Shown here: one piece after another, positions 44,031 to 53,221 of the stretch | How the letters are laid out: the number at the start of each line of letters is the position of its first letter | How positions within the stretch are numbered: position 1 is the first letter of the stretch | Source of the DNA: Hyphomicrobiaceae bacterium | GTDB taxonomy: Bacteria; Pseudomonadota; Alphaproteobacteria; Rhizobiales; Devosiaceae | DNA: 64,000 bases | Assembly (NCBI GenBank): GCA_020638095.1 | Contig: JACKJF010000005.1 | Location: 62,001-126,000, forward strand | Reading direction: 5' to 3' | Notes under the pieces: model-generated | The model's input: only the letters and a program-made list of their open reading frames with translations | The model's database searches: none | Told to the model about the DNA's origin: nothing | Position numbers and translations under genes: made by a program

Positions 44031-44606
44031 ATGACCCGGACCCGGATGGAAGCCTATTCCGATGCGGTGATCGCCATTCTGATCACCATTATGGTGCTCG
44101 AACTCAAGGTGCCGCACTCGGCAGAGTTGCACGCGCTCATTGAAGTTTGGCCGCACCTTCTGAGCTACGTGCTCAGCTTTGTGTACCTCGCGATCTACTG
44201 GAACAATCACCACCATATGCTGCACATGGTCGACCGGGTGAATGGTGGCATCCTGTGGGCCAACAACCTGCTTCTGTTCTGGCTATCGCTAGTGCCGTTC
44301 GCCACGGCCTGGTCGGGCGAAAGCGGTTTCGCACAATGGCCGGTCATTGCCTATTCGGTGGTGCTGTTGTGCGCCGGGGTCTCCTATTACATTCTCCAGA
44401 CCGTCATCATCCGTTCGCAGGGACCTGACTCAAAGCTCGGGCGAGCGGTCGGTGGAGACTGGAAGGGGCGCTATTCGCCTGCCATCTACGCGGTTGCCAT
44501 TGGTTCGGCGTTTCTAAGCCCGATCATTGCCATGTGCATTTTGTGGCTCGCCGCCGCCATCTGGCTGGTGCCGGACCGGCGGATTGAAAAGATGCTTGGC
44601 GACTGA
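44031..44606 (+). CDS. TMEM175 (DUF1211) family potassium channel-like membrane protein
   Basis: A 191-residue protein with about six transmembrane segments. The family mark RMEAYSDAVIAILITIMVLE is at the start, and the second conserved element is SFVYLAIYWNNHHHMLHMV. Bacterial TMEM175 proteins form K+ leak channels as tetramers. It begins 3 bases after the yebC stop, so they are co-transcribed. Confidence 0.88.
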   Translation: MTRTRMEAYSDAVIAILITIMVLELKVPHSAELHALIEVWPHLLSYVLSFVYLAIYWNNHHHMLHMVDRVNGGILWANNLLLFWLSLVPFATAWSGESGFAQWPVIAYSVVLLCAGVSYYILQTVIIRSQGPDSKLGRAVGGDWKGRYSPAIYAVAIGSAFLSPIIAMCILWLAAAIWLVPDRRIEKMLGD

Positions 44607-44628
44607 CCGCTTGCGGGCGGAACCGGGT

Positions 44629-45387
44629 CTAGCCGCGCAGGATGGAATCCAGAACGGGCAGGCTGCTGATCGCCGAAATGGCGATCAGGGCGTAGGCGAT
44701 GCGCCGGAAGGTTGTTTCCGAAGTACCCGTGAACCTTCGCGCGCCGAGCCAAATGGCAAAACCGTAGACCGGGGTCAGGATCAATGTCAGGCTTAGTGCC
44801 CTGAGCGTGAAAACGCCGCCAAACCAATACGAAATTGCCGTTGATATCGATGCGATGGCGAAGAAGCTGATCAGGTTGGCGCGAACGACGGGCGGCGCAA
44901 AAGGTCCGCTCATCCAATAGGTTACGACCGGTGGACCGGAAATCTGAAAGAGACCACCGAGAAAACCGGACAGAAAGCCAACCCCGGCCGAGGCCGCGAA
45001 GTGCGGCTGGCCGTGGTAGCGCCAGCCCGACACAAGCAGGGCCAGCATGGCGAAAATCATCAGCGCGGCAGCCCAGCGCAGCGGGACGGGATCGACGCTC
45101 AGAAGCGTCCAAGTGCCAAGCGGGATGGCGATGGCGGCGAAGAGGAGTGCCGGCAGGACCGTTGGCCAGTGCGCTTTTCGCAATGCGTTCGGGATCAGCG
45201 GTAGCGCGATGATTTCGTCGGTCAGAAAGAACGCCGCGACCGCCAGTTGCGGACCGATCAATGCCGAGGCAGTTGGCATGAAAAGAAGGCCGGCACCAAA
45301 ACCCGCATAGCCGCGCACATATCCGGCAATGGCAGCAACGGCCAAAAGGAATGCGAGCGTCGGCGGAGCGGGCAGATCGGCAAACAT
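44629..45387 (-). CDS. TauE/SafE family permease
   Basis: A 252-residue inner-membrane protein with seven to eight helices: GYVRGYAGFGAGLLFMPTAS near residue 28 and SGFLGGLFQISGPPVVTYWMSGP near 140 (its central part GGLFQISGPPVVTYWM) are the paired family motifs. Only distantly like the TauE gene at 20.7 kb. Substrate unknown. Convergent with TMEM175 and divergent from ruvC. Confidence 0.85.
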   Translation of the reverse strand: MFADLPAPPTLAFLLAVAAIAGYVRGYAGFGAGLLFMPTASALIGPQLAVAAFFLTDEIIALPLIPNALRKAHWPTVLPALLFAAIAIPLGTWTLLSVDPVPLRWAAALMIFAMLALLVSGWRYHGQPHFAASAGVGFLSGFLGGLFQISGPPVVTYWMSGPFAPPVVRANLISFFAIASISTAISYWFGGVFTLRALSLTLILTPVYGFAIWLGARRFTGTSETTFRRIAYALIAISAISSLPVLDSILRG

Positions 45388-45457
45388 CGGGAACGAATCG
45401 AAGTGGGTGGGCGCGCCACGCTAGCGTGGCGGGATGGGTGTTGCTAGTTTGTTCGGC

Positions 45458-45964
45458 ATGAACGAGACGATTCGCATTCTTGGGATCGATCCGGGCCTTC
45501 GGCGTACCGGCTGGGGGCTGATCGAAAGCTCGGGCAACCGGTTGCGATTTGTTGCGACGGGGGCGATCACGCCCGACGTCAGCCTCGACCTGCCGCAACG
45601 GCTCAACCTTCTCTTCGAAGGGCTGATCGACATCATTGTGCAATGGACGCCCGACGAGGCGGCGGTGGAAGAAACGTTTGTTTCCCCTGGCGCGCGCTCG
45701 GCCCTTCATCTCGGGCAGGCGCGGGGAATTGCCGTTCTGGCGCCGGCGCACAAGGGACTGGTGGTCGGCGAATATGCGGCCAATCTCATAAAGAAATCCG
45801 TGGTCGGCACCGGTCATGCCGACAAGAACCAGGTGCAGCTGATGGTCAAGACGCTTCTGCCGGGCGCAGACTTCAAAAGCGCGGACGCGGCCGATGCGCT
45901 CGCCATTGCCATCTGCCATGCGCATCATCGGGGACGCAAAGCGCTCGAAAGAAAAAGCGCATGA
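45458..45964 (+). CDS. ruvC: Crossover junction endodeoxyribonuclease RuvC
   Basis: Cleaves Holliday junctions in recombination repair. About 168 residues from the ATG at 45458, beginning [20 protein letters not shown] with catalytic Asp11; the second acidic residue is in AAVEETFV and the last pair in [15 protein letters not shown]. An ATG at 45434 would add eight residues. The stop overlaps the ruvA start by 4 bases (ATGA). Confidence 0.95.
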   Translation: MNETIRILGIDPGLRRTGWGLIESSGNRLRFVATGAITPDVSLDLPQRLNLLFEGLIDIIVQWTPDEAAVEETFVSPGARSALHLGQARGIAVLAPAHKGLVVGEYAANLIKKSVVGTGHADKNQVQLMVKTLLPGADFKSADAADALAIAICHAHHRGRKALERKSA

Positions 45965-46578
45965 TCGGGCGGCTCAAGGGTCTGGTCGAGGCACTGGGCG
46001 ACGATTTCGTGCTGATCGACGTCAACGGCGTCTGTTACGAAGCCTTCTGTTCGGCGCGCACGCTGCAATCGCTCCCGGGCGTCGGCGAGGCGGTGCGCAT
46101 CGAGATCGAGATGATCGTGCGCGAAGACCTGATCCGACTCTACGGATTTGCGACTGAGGCCGAGAAAGTCTGGTTCAACACGCTGACCGAAGTGCAGGGG
46201 GTGGGTGCAAGGGTGGCGCTCGCCATTCTCTCGGTCCTTTCGCCCTCCGAGCTTTCGAGCGCCATCGCGTTGCAGGACAAGGCGATGGTCGGGCGGGCCA
46301 ATGGCGTCGGACCGAAGCTGGCGCAAAGGATTGTCACAGAACTCAAGGGCAAGGTGCCCAGCGTCGGTGCCATCGATGCGGGCGTTTTGGGGCTGCAATC
46401 GGCGCTCGGCGAGGGTCTGGCTTCTGGCAACATAGCGGATGCGGTCTCGGCGCTGACCAATCTCGGCTATTCGAGCCAGCAGGCCTCGGGCGCCATTGCG
46501 CGCGTAGTCAAAAAGGAAGGCGAAGACACGCCGACCGAAAAGCTCATCCGGCTGGGGCTGAGGGAGTTGAGCTCGTGA
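45961..46578 (+). CDS. ruvA: Holliday junction DNA helicase subunit RuvA
   Basis: Binds four-way junctions and loads RuvB. 205 residues: [20 protein letters not shown] (OB domain), two helix-hairpin-helix motifs ([13 protein letters not shown] and [19 protein letters not shown]), and a C-terminal domain III ([16 protein letters not shown]) that contacts RuvB. It overlaps ruvC by 4 bases. The next ruv gene, ruvB, is separated from it by a toxin-antitoxin pair. Confidence 0.96.
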   Translation: MIGRLKGLVEALGDDFVLIDVNGVCYEAFCSARTLQSLPGVGEAVRIEIEMIVREDLIRLYGFATEAEKVWFNTLTEVQGVGARVALAILSVLSPSELSSAIALQDKAMVGRANGVGPKLAQRIVTELKGKVPSVGAIDAGVLGLQSALGEGLASGNIADAVSALTNLGYSSQQASGAIARVVKKEGEDTPTEKLIRLGLRELSS

Positions 46579-46624
46579 ACCGAAGGGGCGCTTCATCATA
46601 ACTGCCTTGCATTTTCATTGTTTC

Positions 46625-46667
46625 CTTACTATTTTGAAAGTGTAAGAAATTTTTTGGAATGTAAGAA
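46625..46667 (+). promoter_or_regulatory. Probable VapB operator in an AT-rich leader
   Basis: CTTAC (46625) and GTAAG (46642) form an inverted repeat 12 bases apart, and the octamer TGTAAGAA occurs at 46641 and again at 46660, overlapping the antitoxin start. Spacing of 19 bp is close to two helical turns. The leader is clearly more AT-rich than the ruv genes on both sides. Confidence 0.5.
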
Positions 46668-46930
46668 TGCAGTACGCCAAGCTCACGACCAAAGGTCAAA
46701 TGACCCTTCCAAAAGACGTTCGGGAAGATCTCAATCTTCACGCCGGCGATCGCATTGGATTCGTCAAAGTGGACGGTCGCTACGTGCTCATTCCGAAAAC
46801 GCGCAATGCTGCGGATTTGGCCGGCATCTTGCACAAGCCGGGCATGAAACCATTGACGTTGGAGGAAATCGACGACGCCATTGCTGAGCATCTTGCAAAA
46901 GACGAAGAGCGCATTCGTGCTGGGCGTTGA
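46667..46930 (+). CDS. vapB: AbrB/MazE-fold antitoxin (VapB-like)
   Basis: An 87-residue protein. The N-terminal 45 residues have the AbrB swapped-hairpin pattern AKLTTKGQMTLPKDVREDL, GDRIGFVKVDGRYVLIP, which binds DNA as a dimer; the C-terminal part, KPLTLEEIDDAIAEHLAKD, is the acidic arm that would wrap the toxin active site. The toxin gene overlaps its 3' end by 14 bases. This pair sits between ruvA and ruvB. Confidence 0.85.
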   Translation: MQYAKLTTKGQMTLPKDVREDLNLHAGDRIGFVKVDGRYVLIPKTRNAADLAGILHKPGMKPLTLEEIDDAIAEHLAKDEERIRAGR

Positions 46931-47315
46931 TACAAATGTTCTGGTGAGGTTCTTCACCGGGGACGACCCGGGGCAGTTCCAGACGGCAAAGGATCTGATC
47001 GAAGGCGCTTCCGATGGGGAGCTTTTCATCAATTCGTTGGTCTTGGCCGAACTTCACTGGGTTCTACGACGCGGCTATTTGATTGAGGCCAAATCGATTC
47101 TGGAGCTTTTTGATCGACTATTCGAATTTCGCGAGTTCACAATTGGAGACCAGGAACTGGTACAGCAAGCTCTGCTTGAAGCCAGGGCGACTGGAGGCGA
47201 TTTTGCTGACTCTCTCATCGCGCAAATCAACCAGGCCAACGGCTGCTCGGTCACGCTCACTTTCGACAAGGCCGCTGCCAGTGCGGTGCCGGGCATGATG
47301 GAATTGACGACATGA
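46917..47315 (+). CDS. vapC: PIN-domain ribonuclease toxin (VapC-like)
   Basis: About 132 residues from the GTG at 46917, giving the normal PIN start [13 protein letters not shown]. The acidic active-site residues are all present: Asp5, Glu46 in LAELHW, Asp95 and Asp98 in GGDFADSL, and Asp117. Such toxins cleave RNA, often initiator tRNA or rRNA. Its stop overlaps the ruvB ATG by 4 bases, so ruvB translation is coupled to it. An in-frame TTG 12 codons upstream is a less likely start. Confidence 0.85.
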   Translation: MLGVDTNVLVRFFTGDDPGQFQTAKDLIEGASDGELFINSLVLAELHWVLRRGYLIEAKSILELFDRLFEFREFTIGDQELVQQALLEARATGGDFADSLIAQINQANGCSVTLTFDKAAASAVPGMMELTT

Positions 47316-48352
47316 CTTCTTTCACCAACGCCGCTGCCGATCGGGATGGTGAAGTGGACGTGTCGCTGAGGCCGACAGGGTTCGACCAGTTCGTCGGGCA
47401 GGAGGCGGCGCGGGCCAATTTGCAGGTTTTCATCGAGGCGGCAAAGCAGCGCGGCTCGGCGCTCGACCATGTGCTGTTCGTCGGGCCGCCGGGGCTTGGC
47501 AAGACGACACTGGCGCAGATCGTGGCGCGGGAACTGGGGGTCGGGTTCCGGGCGACGTCCGGACCGGTGATCGCCAAGGCGGGGGACCTCGCCGCGCTTC
47601 TGACCAATCTCGAAGATCGCGACGTGCTTTTCATCGATGAAATCCACCGGCTCAACCCGGCGGTGGAGGAGGTGCTCTATCCGGCGATGGAAGATTTCCA
47701 GCTCGACCTCATCATCGGCGAAGGGCCGGCGGCACGGTCGGTCAGGATCGATCTCAGCCGTTTCACCCTGATCGGCGCGACGACGCGGGCCGGGCTTCTG
47801 ACCACGCCCCTTCGCGACCGGTTCGGCATTCCGGTGCGGCTCAATTTCTACACCCCCGAGGAACTGGTGCTGATCGTTACGCGCGGGGCACGGCTTCTCG
47901 GCGTCGGCATGACTCAGGAAGGCGCGATGGAGGTTGCCAAGCGTTCGCGCGGCACGCCGCGCATTGCCGGGCGGCTGCTGCGGCGGGTGATCGATTTCGC
48001 CCTTGTCGATGGCGCGTCAGAGGTTGATGCGGGGATAGCCGACAAAGCCTTGCTGCGGCTCGATGTCGACCGGCGCGGGCTCGACATGATGGATCGGCGT
48101 TATCTCGATCTCATTGCCGATCACTATGGCGGCGGACCGGTCGGGATTGAAACCATCGCAGCGGCGCTTTCCGAGCCGCGCGATGCGATCGAGGACATTG
48201 TCGAACCTTATCTCTTGCAGCAGGGTTTCATCCAGCGCACGCCGCGCGGACGCATGCTGACGGCGACGGCGTTCCAGCATTTGGGACGAGGCGTGCCGCA
48301 AGGCTTTTCGGGCGTCCAGGCGAGCCTTTTTAATGAAGGGGAGGAAGGCTGA
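47312..48352 (+). CDS. ruvB: Holliday junction branch-migration ATPase RuvB
   Basis: Hexameric AAA+ motor that pumps DNA through RuvA. 346 residues: Walker [14 protein letters not shown] near residue 60, Walker [12 protein letters not shown], sensor [18 protein letters not shown] and the winged-helix C-terminus [13 protein letters not shown]. Its ATG overlaps the vapC stop by 4 bases (ATGA). No other ruvB promoter is evident, so it is probably expressed through the toxin-antitoxin leader or read-through from ruvCA. Confidence 0.97.
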   Translation: MTSFTNAAADRDGEVDVSLRPTGFDQFVGQEAARANLQVFIEAAKQRGSALDHVLFVGPPGLGKTTLAQIVARELGVGFRATSGPVIAKAGDLAALLTNLEDRDVLFIDEIHRLNPAVEEVLYPAMEDFQLDLIIGEGPAARSVRIDLSRFTLIGATTRAGLLTTPLRDRFGIPVRLNFYTPEELVLIVTRGARLLGVGMTQEGAMEVAKRSRGTPRIAGRLLRRVIDFALVDGASEVDAGIADKALLRLDVDRRGLDMMDRRYLDLIADHYGGGPVGIETIAAALSEPRDAIEDIVEPYLLQQGFIQRTPRGRMLTATAFQHLGRGVPQGFSGVQASLFNEGEEG

Positions 48353-48407
48353 CCTCGCCATTCGGTGCACCTGACGCGTGACAGGTTCCCTGGTTTCCGA
48401 TAAGTAA

Positions 48408-48427
48408 GTCAGCGGTGCTGACATTTT
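48408..48427 (+). terminator. Weak intrinsic terminator after ruvB
   Basis: Six-base-pair stem GTCAGC with complement, 3-base loop, then ATTTTG. Confidence 0.5.
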
Positions 48428-48438
48428 GAGAAATCGGA

Positions 48439-49146
48439 ATGAGCGAGGCTGATCGGGAGCCGGTGCCCGACCCGCAGGAATCTGGACGAAAAGCAACCGC
48501 GCAGGCTGCGCGAGCGCACCTGCCCGGCTGGTTCGGTGACTGGACCTCCACTGCAACCCATCACAGCCCGTGGGAAGATGCGCAGGGAATCGCCTTTTCA
48601 GTTCTGCTGATTTCGTTCGGGATCACACTTTTCCAGCAGTTAGGGCTGATCACGTCAGGCATCGCCGGCTGGTCGCTGGTGCTGCACTATGCGGCGGGCT
48701 GGCCAGTTGGCGTGAATTTCTTTGTGCTCAACCTGCCGTTTTACGCGCTGGCAATCTGGCGGCTCGGCTGGGGCTTCACCGTCAAAACAGTGCTGGCGGT
48801 GACACTTCTTTCAGTTCTGCTTGAAGCCGAGTCTCGCTGGGTCAGCATTGCATTCATCGAACCGGCGTTCGGGGCGGTTCTGGGGGGTGTTCTGGTCGGG
48901 TTCGGGTTGCTGGGCGTGCTCCGGCACCGGTCGAGCGTCGGCGGCGTGACCATTCTTGCCGTCTGGATCGAAGACATGACCGGGGTTCGAGCGGGTGTGA
49001 CCCTATTCCTGTTCGATCTCACGGTTTTCGGCACGGCGCTTTTTGTCGCGCCACCAGACCTCGTCGCCTATTCGGTGCTGGGCGCCGTTGTTCTCAATGT
49101 CTTTCTGGCGGTCAACCATCGCCGCGACCGCTACATCGCGCGATAG
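48439..49146 (+). CDS. YitT family membrane protein
   Basis: A 235-residue protein with about six transmembrane helices after a hydrophilic 45-residue start. The family-type segment ITSGIAGWSLVLHYAAGW and the following NFFVLNLPFYALA resemble YitT/YczE proteins. The second part VGGVTILAVWIED repeats the pattern. Function unknown. A purine-rich AGAAATCGG lies upstream of the ATG. Confidence 0.82.
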   Translation: MSEADREPVPDPQESGRKATAQAARAHLPGWFGDWTSTATHHSPWEDAQGIAFSVLLISFGITLFQQLGLITSGIAGWSLVLHYAAGWPVGVNFFVLNLPFYALAIWRLGWGFTVKTVLAVTLLSVLLEAESRWVSIAFIEPAFGAVLGGVLVGFGLLGVLRHRSSVGGVTILAVWIEDMTGVRAGVTLFLFDLTVFGTALFVAPPDLVAYSVLGAVVLNVFLAVNHRRDRYIAR

Positions 49147-49161
49147 CGCCGGCGCCATTCT

Positions 49162-49362
49162 TCAGATCGACTTGCGCCGCTGCAGGTCTTCCGTCCCGAA
49201 ACTGATGCCGCGATGAGCGAGCCAGCTCGAAAAGCGCTCGACCTTTTCGTCGAGCGAACAGGTCAGGGGCTGATGTTCCAGTTCTTGCTGATAGTCCGCA
49301 CGCAGTTCGATCTGTTCTGCGGCGGTAAGGGATGACCAGGCTTGAAGCTCTTTCTCGTTCAT
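49162..49362 (-). CDS. Small hypothetical protein (66 aa)
   Basis: A 66-residue charged protein MNEKELQAWSSLTAAEQIEL with ELEHQPLTCSLDEKVERF and RGISFGTEDLQRRK later on. AGGAGG lies 7 bases before the ATG at 49362, a better ribosome site than most genes here, which supports it. I recognise no family. It lies convergent to yitT and divergent from ybgC. Confidence 0.65.
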   Translation of the reverse strand: MNEKELQAWSSLTAAEQIELRADYQQELEHQPLTCSLDEKVERFSSWLAHRGISFGTEDLQRRKSI

Positions 49363-49483
49363 TCTGGGCCTCCTTCGTCGTGCACCAGCTTCAAGGTGTA
49401 AGAATTCGTTAACCCGGACCTTGATCTGGAACAAAGGATGCGCTTGGCCATTGTGCAGCAGTTCATCCCGACCGGAGGGAAGC

Positions 49484-49891
49484 GTGGCAAAATCGGTTTT
49501 CAACGTGCGTGTCTATTACGAGGACACAGATTTTTCCGGCAACGTCTACCACGCCGCCTTTGTGCAGTTTATGGAGCGGGCCCGCACGGAATACCTTCGG
49601 CAGCTCGGCATCCACCATTCGGAGCTGGTGCGCGACGGGCTCTTCTTCGTCGTCCGGCGGCTCGACGTGACCTACCTCGCACCGGCGCATATCGATGACG
49701 AACTGGTGGTCGTCAGCCATGTCAAGGATCTGACCGGCGTGCGCATGGTGCTCGAACAGTCGATTTTCCGGGTGCAGGACCAGATCACGCGCGGCGAGGT
49801 CGAGGTGGTCCTTGTCGGTCCCGACGGAAAGCCGAAACGCTTGCCCACCGATATCAGATTGCGCATGGCCGGGTCGGGCACGCACCATTGA
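49484..49891 (+). CDS. ybgC: Tol-Pal-associated acyl-CoA thioesterase YbgC
   Basis: A 135-residue hot-dog fold thioesterase, the usual first gene of the tol-pal cluster. The catalytic aspartate is in YYEDTDFSGNVYHAAFVQF near residue 15. Start is GTG at 49484 with GGAGGGA 4 bases upstream. It is linked to phospholipid handling at the envelope. A small membrane-protein gene separates it from tolQ. Confidence 0.92.
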   Translation: MAKSVFNVRVYYEDTDFSGNVYHAAFVQFMERARTEYLRQLGIHHSELVRDGLFFVVRRLDVTYLAPAHIDDELVVVSHVKDLTGVRMVLEQSIFRVQDQITRGEVEVVLVGPDGKPKRLPTDIRLRMAGSGTHH

Positions 49892-49997
49892 AGTTCCAAC
49901 GTTCTGGTCAGACGGCCATTCGGCGATCCGTGGACCTTTTCTTTGCCGCTTTGCTCCCCATCTAGATATCCATGCGCAGAGGCGGGAGCGAGATGTG

Positions 49998-50390
49998 ATG
50001 GTGAAATGGGCAGGGTGGGTCTATCTGGTCCTGACGGTTGTGATCGTCCTCTTCCAGCTGGCGCTGGTAGGCGGTGCACCATGGGGAGACTTTGCGCTCG
50101 GCGGGCAGTTTCCCGGACAGCTTCCTCCCGCGATACGGGTGGTTTCGCTGGTCAATGTGCTGATCCTGCTGCTGCTCGGAACAGTCGTGGCGCAGGCGGC
50201 CGCTCTTCTCAACCGGCTGCGGTTCACCTTTCCCCGATACGCGATGTGGCTGGTGGTTGGGTTCAGTGCGGTGGCGCTCTTTGTCAACCTCATTACACCC
50301 AGTGCGGGCGAACGCATGATCTGGGCGCCGGTCGCGGCAGTCATGCTGCTGAGTTCAGTCATTGTGGCATGGCAAACGCGCAAAGCGTGA
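49998..50390 (+). CDS. Hypothetical four-helix membrane protein
   Basis: A 130-residue protein with four hydrophobic segments: WVYLVLTVVIVLFQLALV, LVNVLILLLLGTVVAQAAAL, YAMWLVVGFSAVALFVNLI and WAPVAAVMLLSSVIVAW. GGGAG precedes the ATG at 49998. No family recognised. It sits between ybgC and tolQ. Confidence 0.7.
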   Translation: MVKWAGWVYLVLTVVIVLFQLALVGGAPWGDFALGGQFPGQLPPAIRVVSLVNVLILLLLGTVVAQAAALLNRLRFTFPRYAMWLVVGFSAVALFVNLITPSAGERMIWAPVAAVMLLSSVIVAWQTRKA

Positions 50391-50583
50391 GTGGCCTGAA
50401 CCACCCTTAACCACTCAGAAACCATAAATGTGACAGGGCGCTATAAGGCCGTCGGTAGGGCCGGATTGTGGGCGTTCACCTCTTAAAATTGACAAATTTG
50501 ACACGCACTGGCCAGCCTTGGGTAGCCGGTACGGGTCATGGTTCGGCTCCGGCGGATGGTCGCCGGGGAAATGGGGAAGTCTG

Positions 50584-51318
50584 ATGGAAGGTCTCGACAC
50601 CGCGGGTGCGGTTGCGCAAACCGATTTTTCAATTCTCGCGCTGTTCCTGAATGCGGACTGGGTGGTCAAGCTGGTCATGCTCGGGCTGCTGTTCGCGTCG
50701 ATCTGGTGCTGGGCAATCATTGTCGACAAGATCCAGCTCTATGCGCGCACCAAGCGCGACATGAATCGGTTCGAACAGGTGTTCTGGTCTGGCCAGTCGC
50801 TTGAGCAATTGTACCAGTCGCTGTCCGATCGCGGTTCAGCCGGTTTGGCGGCAATTTTCGTTGCGGCGATGAAGGAATGGAAGCGCAGCCACGAACAGGG
50901 CGCCTCCTCGTTCATTGGGGTGCAGGCACGTCTCGAGAAGGTCCTCGACGTGGCGATCGCCCGGGAATCGGAGACGCTCGAGAAGCGGCTTGGCTTTCTG
51001 GCGACCGTGGGCTCCGCCTCGCCGTTTGTCGGGCTTTTCGGCACGGTCTGGGGCATCATGAATTCGTTCTTTTCGATCGCGGCGTCGAAAAGCACCAATC
51101 TGGCGGTGGTGGCGCCGGGTATCGCCGAGGCGCTGTTCGCAACCGCGCTTGGGCTTCTGGCCGCCATTCCGGCCGTTGTCGCCTACAACAAGTTTTCCTC
51201 TGACGCGAACAAGTTCATCGGGCGCATGGATGGGTTTGCCGATGAGTTCGCGACAATCCTCTCGCGACAACTCGATGCACGTGAGCGCAAGCAGCGTCCC
51301 CAGCAGGGCGGCCAGTAA
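50584..51318 (+). CDS. tolQ: Tol-Pal system protein TolQ
   Basis: Inner-membrane proton-channel protein of the Tol-Pal machine that keeps the outer membrane attached during division. 244 residues, three helices: about 25-48, and the pair at 145-170 and 185-205 with GSASPFVGLFGTVWGIMNSF and ALFATALGLLAAIPAVVAYN. The ATG at 50584 follows a GGGGAAATGGGG purine run. First gene of tolQRA-B. Confidence 0.95.
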   Translation: MEGLDTAGAVAQTDFSILALFLNADWVVKLVMLGLLFASIWCWAIIVDKIQLYARTKRDMNRFEQVFWSGQSLEQLYQSLSDRGSAGLAAIFVAAMKEWKRSHEQGASSFIGVQARLEKVLDVAIARESETLEKRLGFLATVGSASPFVGLFGTVWGIMNSFFSIAASKSTNLAVVAPGIAEALFATALGLLAAIPAVVAYNKFSSDANKFIGRMDGFADEFATILSRQLDARERKQRPQQGGQ

Positions 51319-51321
51319 TCC

Positions 51322-51777
51322 ATGGGCATGGCAACCTCCGGTCGCGGTGGATCTTCGGGACGCGGACGTCGCGGCCGGCGCGGGCGCGCCCAGCCGATGA
51401 GCGATATCAACGTCACGCCGCTCGTGGACGTGATGCTGGTGCTATTGATCGTTTTCATGGTCGCCGCGCCGCTTCTGACGGTCGGCGTGCCGATCGATCT
51501 GCCGGAAACCCAGGCGCGTTCGCTCAACACCGAATCCAAACCGATCACGATCAGCGTCGATGCCGAGGGTAAGGTCTATATTGGCGATCAGTTGATCGAT
51601 CCGGCGACCCTGATCGACCAGGTCACGGCGCAGGCCGAAAACGGCACTGACGAACGCATCTATGTCCGCGGCGACGCGTCGGCCGATTATGGCACGGTCA
51701 TGCAGGTCATGGGGCTTCTGTCAGGAGCCGGCTACACGCAAATCGGGCTGATCACGGCGCCGGTTCAGGGACAATGA
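51322..51777 (+). CDS. tolR: Tol-Pal system protein TolR
   Basis: A 151-residue stator partner of TolQ and TolA. A Gly/Arg-rich 25-residue N-terminus precedes MSDINVTPLVDVMLVLLIVF, where Asp36 is the proton-carrying residue of this family. The rest is a periplasmic dimer domain. It begins 3 bases after the tolQ stop. The arginine-glycine-rich start is longer than in enterobacterial TolR. Confidence 0.94.
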   Translation: MGMATSGRGGSSGRGRRGRRGRAQPMSDINVTPLVDVMLVLLIVFMVAAPLLTVGVPIDLPETQARSLNTESKPITISVDAEGKVYIGDQLIDPATLIDQVTAQAENGTDERIYVRGDASADYGTVMQVMGLLSGAGYTQIGLITAPVQGQ

Positions 51778-51780
51778 GGG

Positions 51781-52764
51781 ATGAGGGCCGGGTTCACCGT
51801 TTCGGTGATCGCGCATGCGGTCCTTCTGTTTTTTGCCCTTATCGGGCTGCAACTCTCGCAGCCGCTTGAACCTGAGCAGGTCGAATCGATCGCGGTCGAT
51901 ATCATTCCCCTGAGCGAATTCGCCAATATCCGTGCGGGCAGCCTCACGTCCGAAGTCATCGAGACCCAGGCGCCCTCAATCGTTGATTCGCCGGAACCGG
52001 CACAACTGGCCGAGCGGACCGGCAATACCCAGGAAGATCAGGCGACACCGCAGGAAGCCGACACGCCGACCCCGGCACCTACCGAACAGACGGCGCCAAC
52101 GCCGGCCCCCGAACCGGAGCCGCAACCCTTGCCCGACGTGACGCCGCAGCCAGAACCGCAGCCTGTTCCCGAACCGCAACCCGAGCCGCAGCCTGCCCCC
52201 CAGCCTGAGCCGGCGCCGACGCCGGAGCCGACACCCGAGCCCCAGCCCGAACCCCAACCGGTCGAGGAGCAACCTCAGCCGGTGACACCGGCGGCACGGC
52301 CCACCAACATCGCCCAGAAACGCCAGCAATTTGCCCAGCAGCAGGAGCAGGCGCGCCAGCAGCAGGCACAGCAGCAGTCGGCGGTGGTCAACACCGAGGA
52401 AACGCGCGGCGGGGTGACCGGCGAAGGCGGCCAGCAGAGCCTTGGGTCAAATACCGGTCAGTCGGCAACGCTGACGCGTGCCGAAGAAGATGCGCTTGCG
52501 GCCCAGATGCGCTCGTGCTGGCGGCTTCTGCCCGGCGAGATCGAGTCCGGAATCGAGGTCCGCCTTCTGGTCAACCTCAATCAGGACGGCTCGGTTGCCG
52601 GAACGCCGAGCATCGCCGAAGCGCCGAACTCGAGCATGGGAGGTTCGATTGCCCGCGCCGCACAGCGCGCCGTGATGCAGTGCGGGCCCTATCGCCTGCC
52701 GGCCGCCAAATATGCGGAATGGAAGCAGGTCGACGTCACCTTCCGCGCCAGCGATCTGAGGTAG
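51781..52764 (+). CDS. tolA: TolA-like cell envelope protein
   Basis: A 327-residue protein linking TolQR to Pal. One N-terminal helix (residues 5-24), then residues about 60-200 rich in Pro, Glu and Gln ([13 protein letters not shown] type) in place of the Ala/Lys-rich helix of E. coli TolA, then a globular C-terminal TonB/TolA-like domain ([20 protein letters not shown] and the final MQCGPYRLP). It begins 3 bases after tolR. Confidence 0.9.
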   Translation: MRAGFTVSVIAHAVLLFFALIGLQLSQPLEPEQVESIAVDIIPLSEFANIRAGSLTSEVIETQAPSIVDSPEPAQLAERTGNTQEDQATPQEADTPTPAPTEQTAPTPAPEPEPQPLPDVTPQPEPQPVPEPQPEPQPAPQPEPAPTPEPTPEPQPEPQPVEEQPQPVTPAARPTNIAQKRQQFAQQQEQARQQQAQQQSAVVNTEETRGGVTGEGGQQSLGSNTGQSATLTRAEEDALAAQMRSCWRLLPGEIESGIEVRLLVNLNQDGSVAGTPSIAEAPNSSMGGSIARAAQRAVMQCGPYRLPAAKYAEWKQVDVTFRASDLR

Positions 52765-52768
52765 GGTG

Positions 52769-53209
52769 ATGGCGAAGGTCCAGACCAAGCCCGTGCCGGT
52801 GCTGCCGGACATGCCCGGCGATGTTGCGGCGGTATTCGAACGCGCGCCGGAAGCGTTCAAGGGCGCTCTTGGGAGAATGCGCGGCTGGATATTCGAGGAG
52901 GCGGCGGCGCGCGAGGAGGTTGGTTCGGTGGCCGAAACCCTCAGGTGGGGCGAGATGGCGTATCTGACCCATTCGCCACGCAGTGGAACGACAATCCGGC
53001 TTGCCGCGTGGGAACGGCCCGACAGGGGATCTGGATTCGGGCTTTTTGTTCCCTGTCAGACGACTTTGATTGAACAGTTCAGGCATCAGCACGGAGAGGC
53101 GTTCCGGTTCGACAAAAACCGTGGCATCCTCTTCTCGTGCGAAGAAGAATTGCGTGAGGCGCCACTCCGCCATTTTATTGCCTTGGCCCACACATACCAT
53201 CTTGGTTAA
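52769..53209 (+). CDS. DUF1801 family protein inserted in the tol operon
   Basis: A 146-residue small cytosolic protein of the DUF1801 type: FERAPEAFKGALGRMRGWIF, SVAETLRWGEMAYLTHSPRSGT (core WGEMAYLTHSP) and the terminal HFIALAHTYH. Function is unknown; the fold is related to YdhG. It starts 4 bases after the tolA stop and ends 12 bases before tolB, so it is expressed with the Tol system. Confidence 0.8.
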   Translation: MAKVQTKPVPVLPDMPGDVAAVFERAPEAFKGALGRMRGWIFEEAAAREEVGSVAETLRWGEMAYLTHSPRSGTTIRLAAWERPDRGSGFGLFVPCQTTLIEQFRHQHGEAFRFDKNRGILFSCEEELREAPLRHFIALAHTYHLG

Positions 53210-53221
53210 GAGGAATTTCAA

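Noticed and set aside
51976..52369. Minus-strand Arg/Gly-rich frames opposite tolA.
   Set aside because: They are produced by the Pro/Glu/Gln codon repeats of tolA read backwards.
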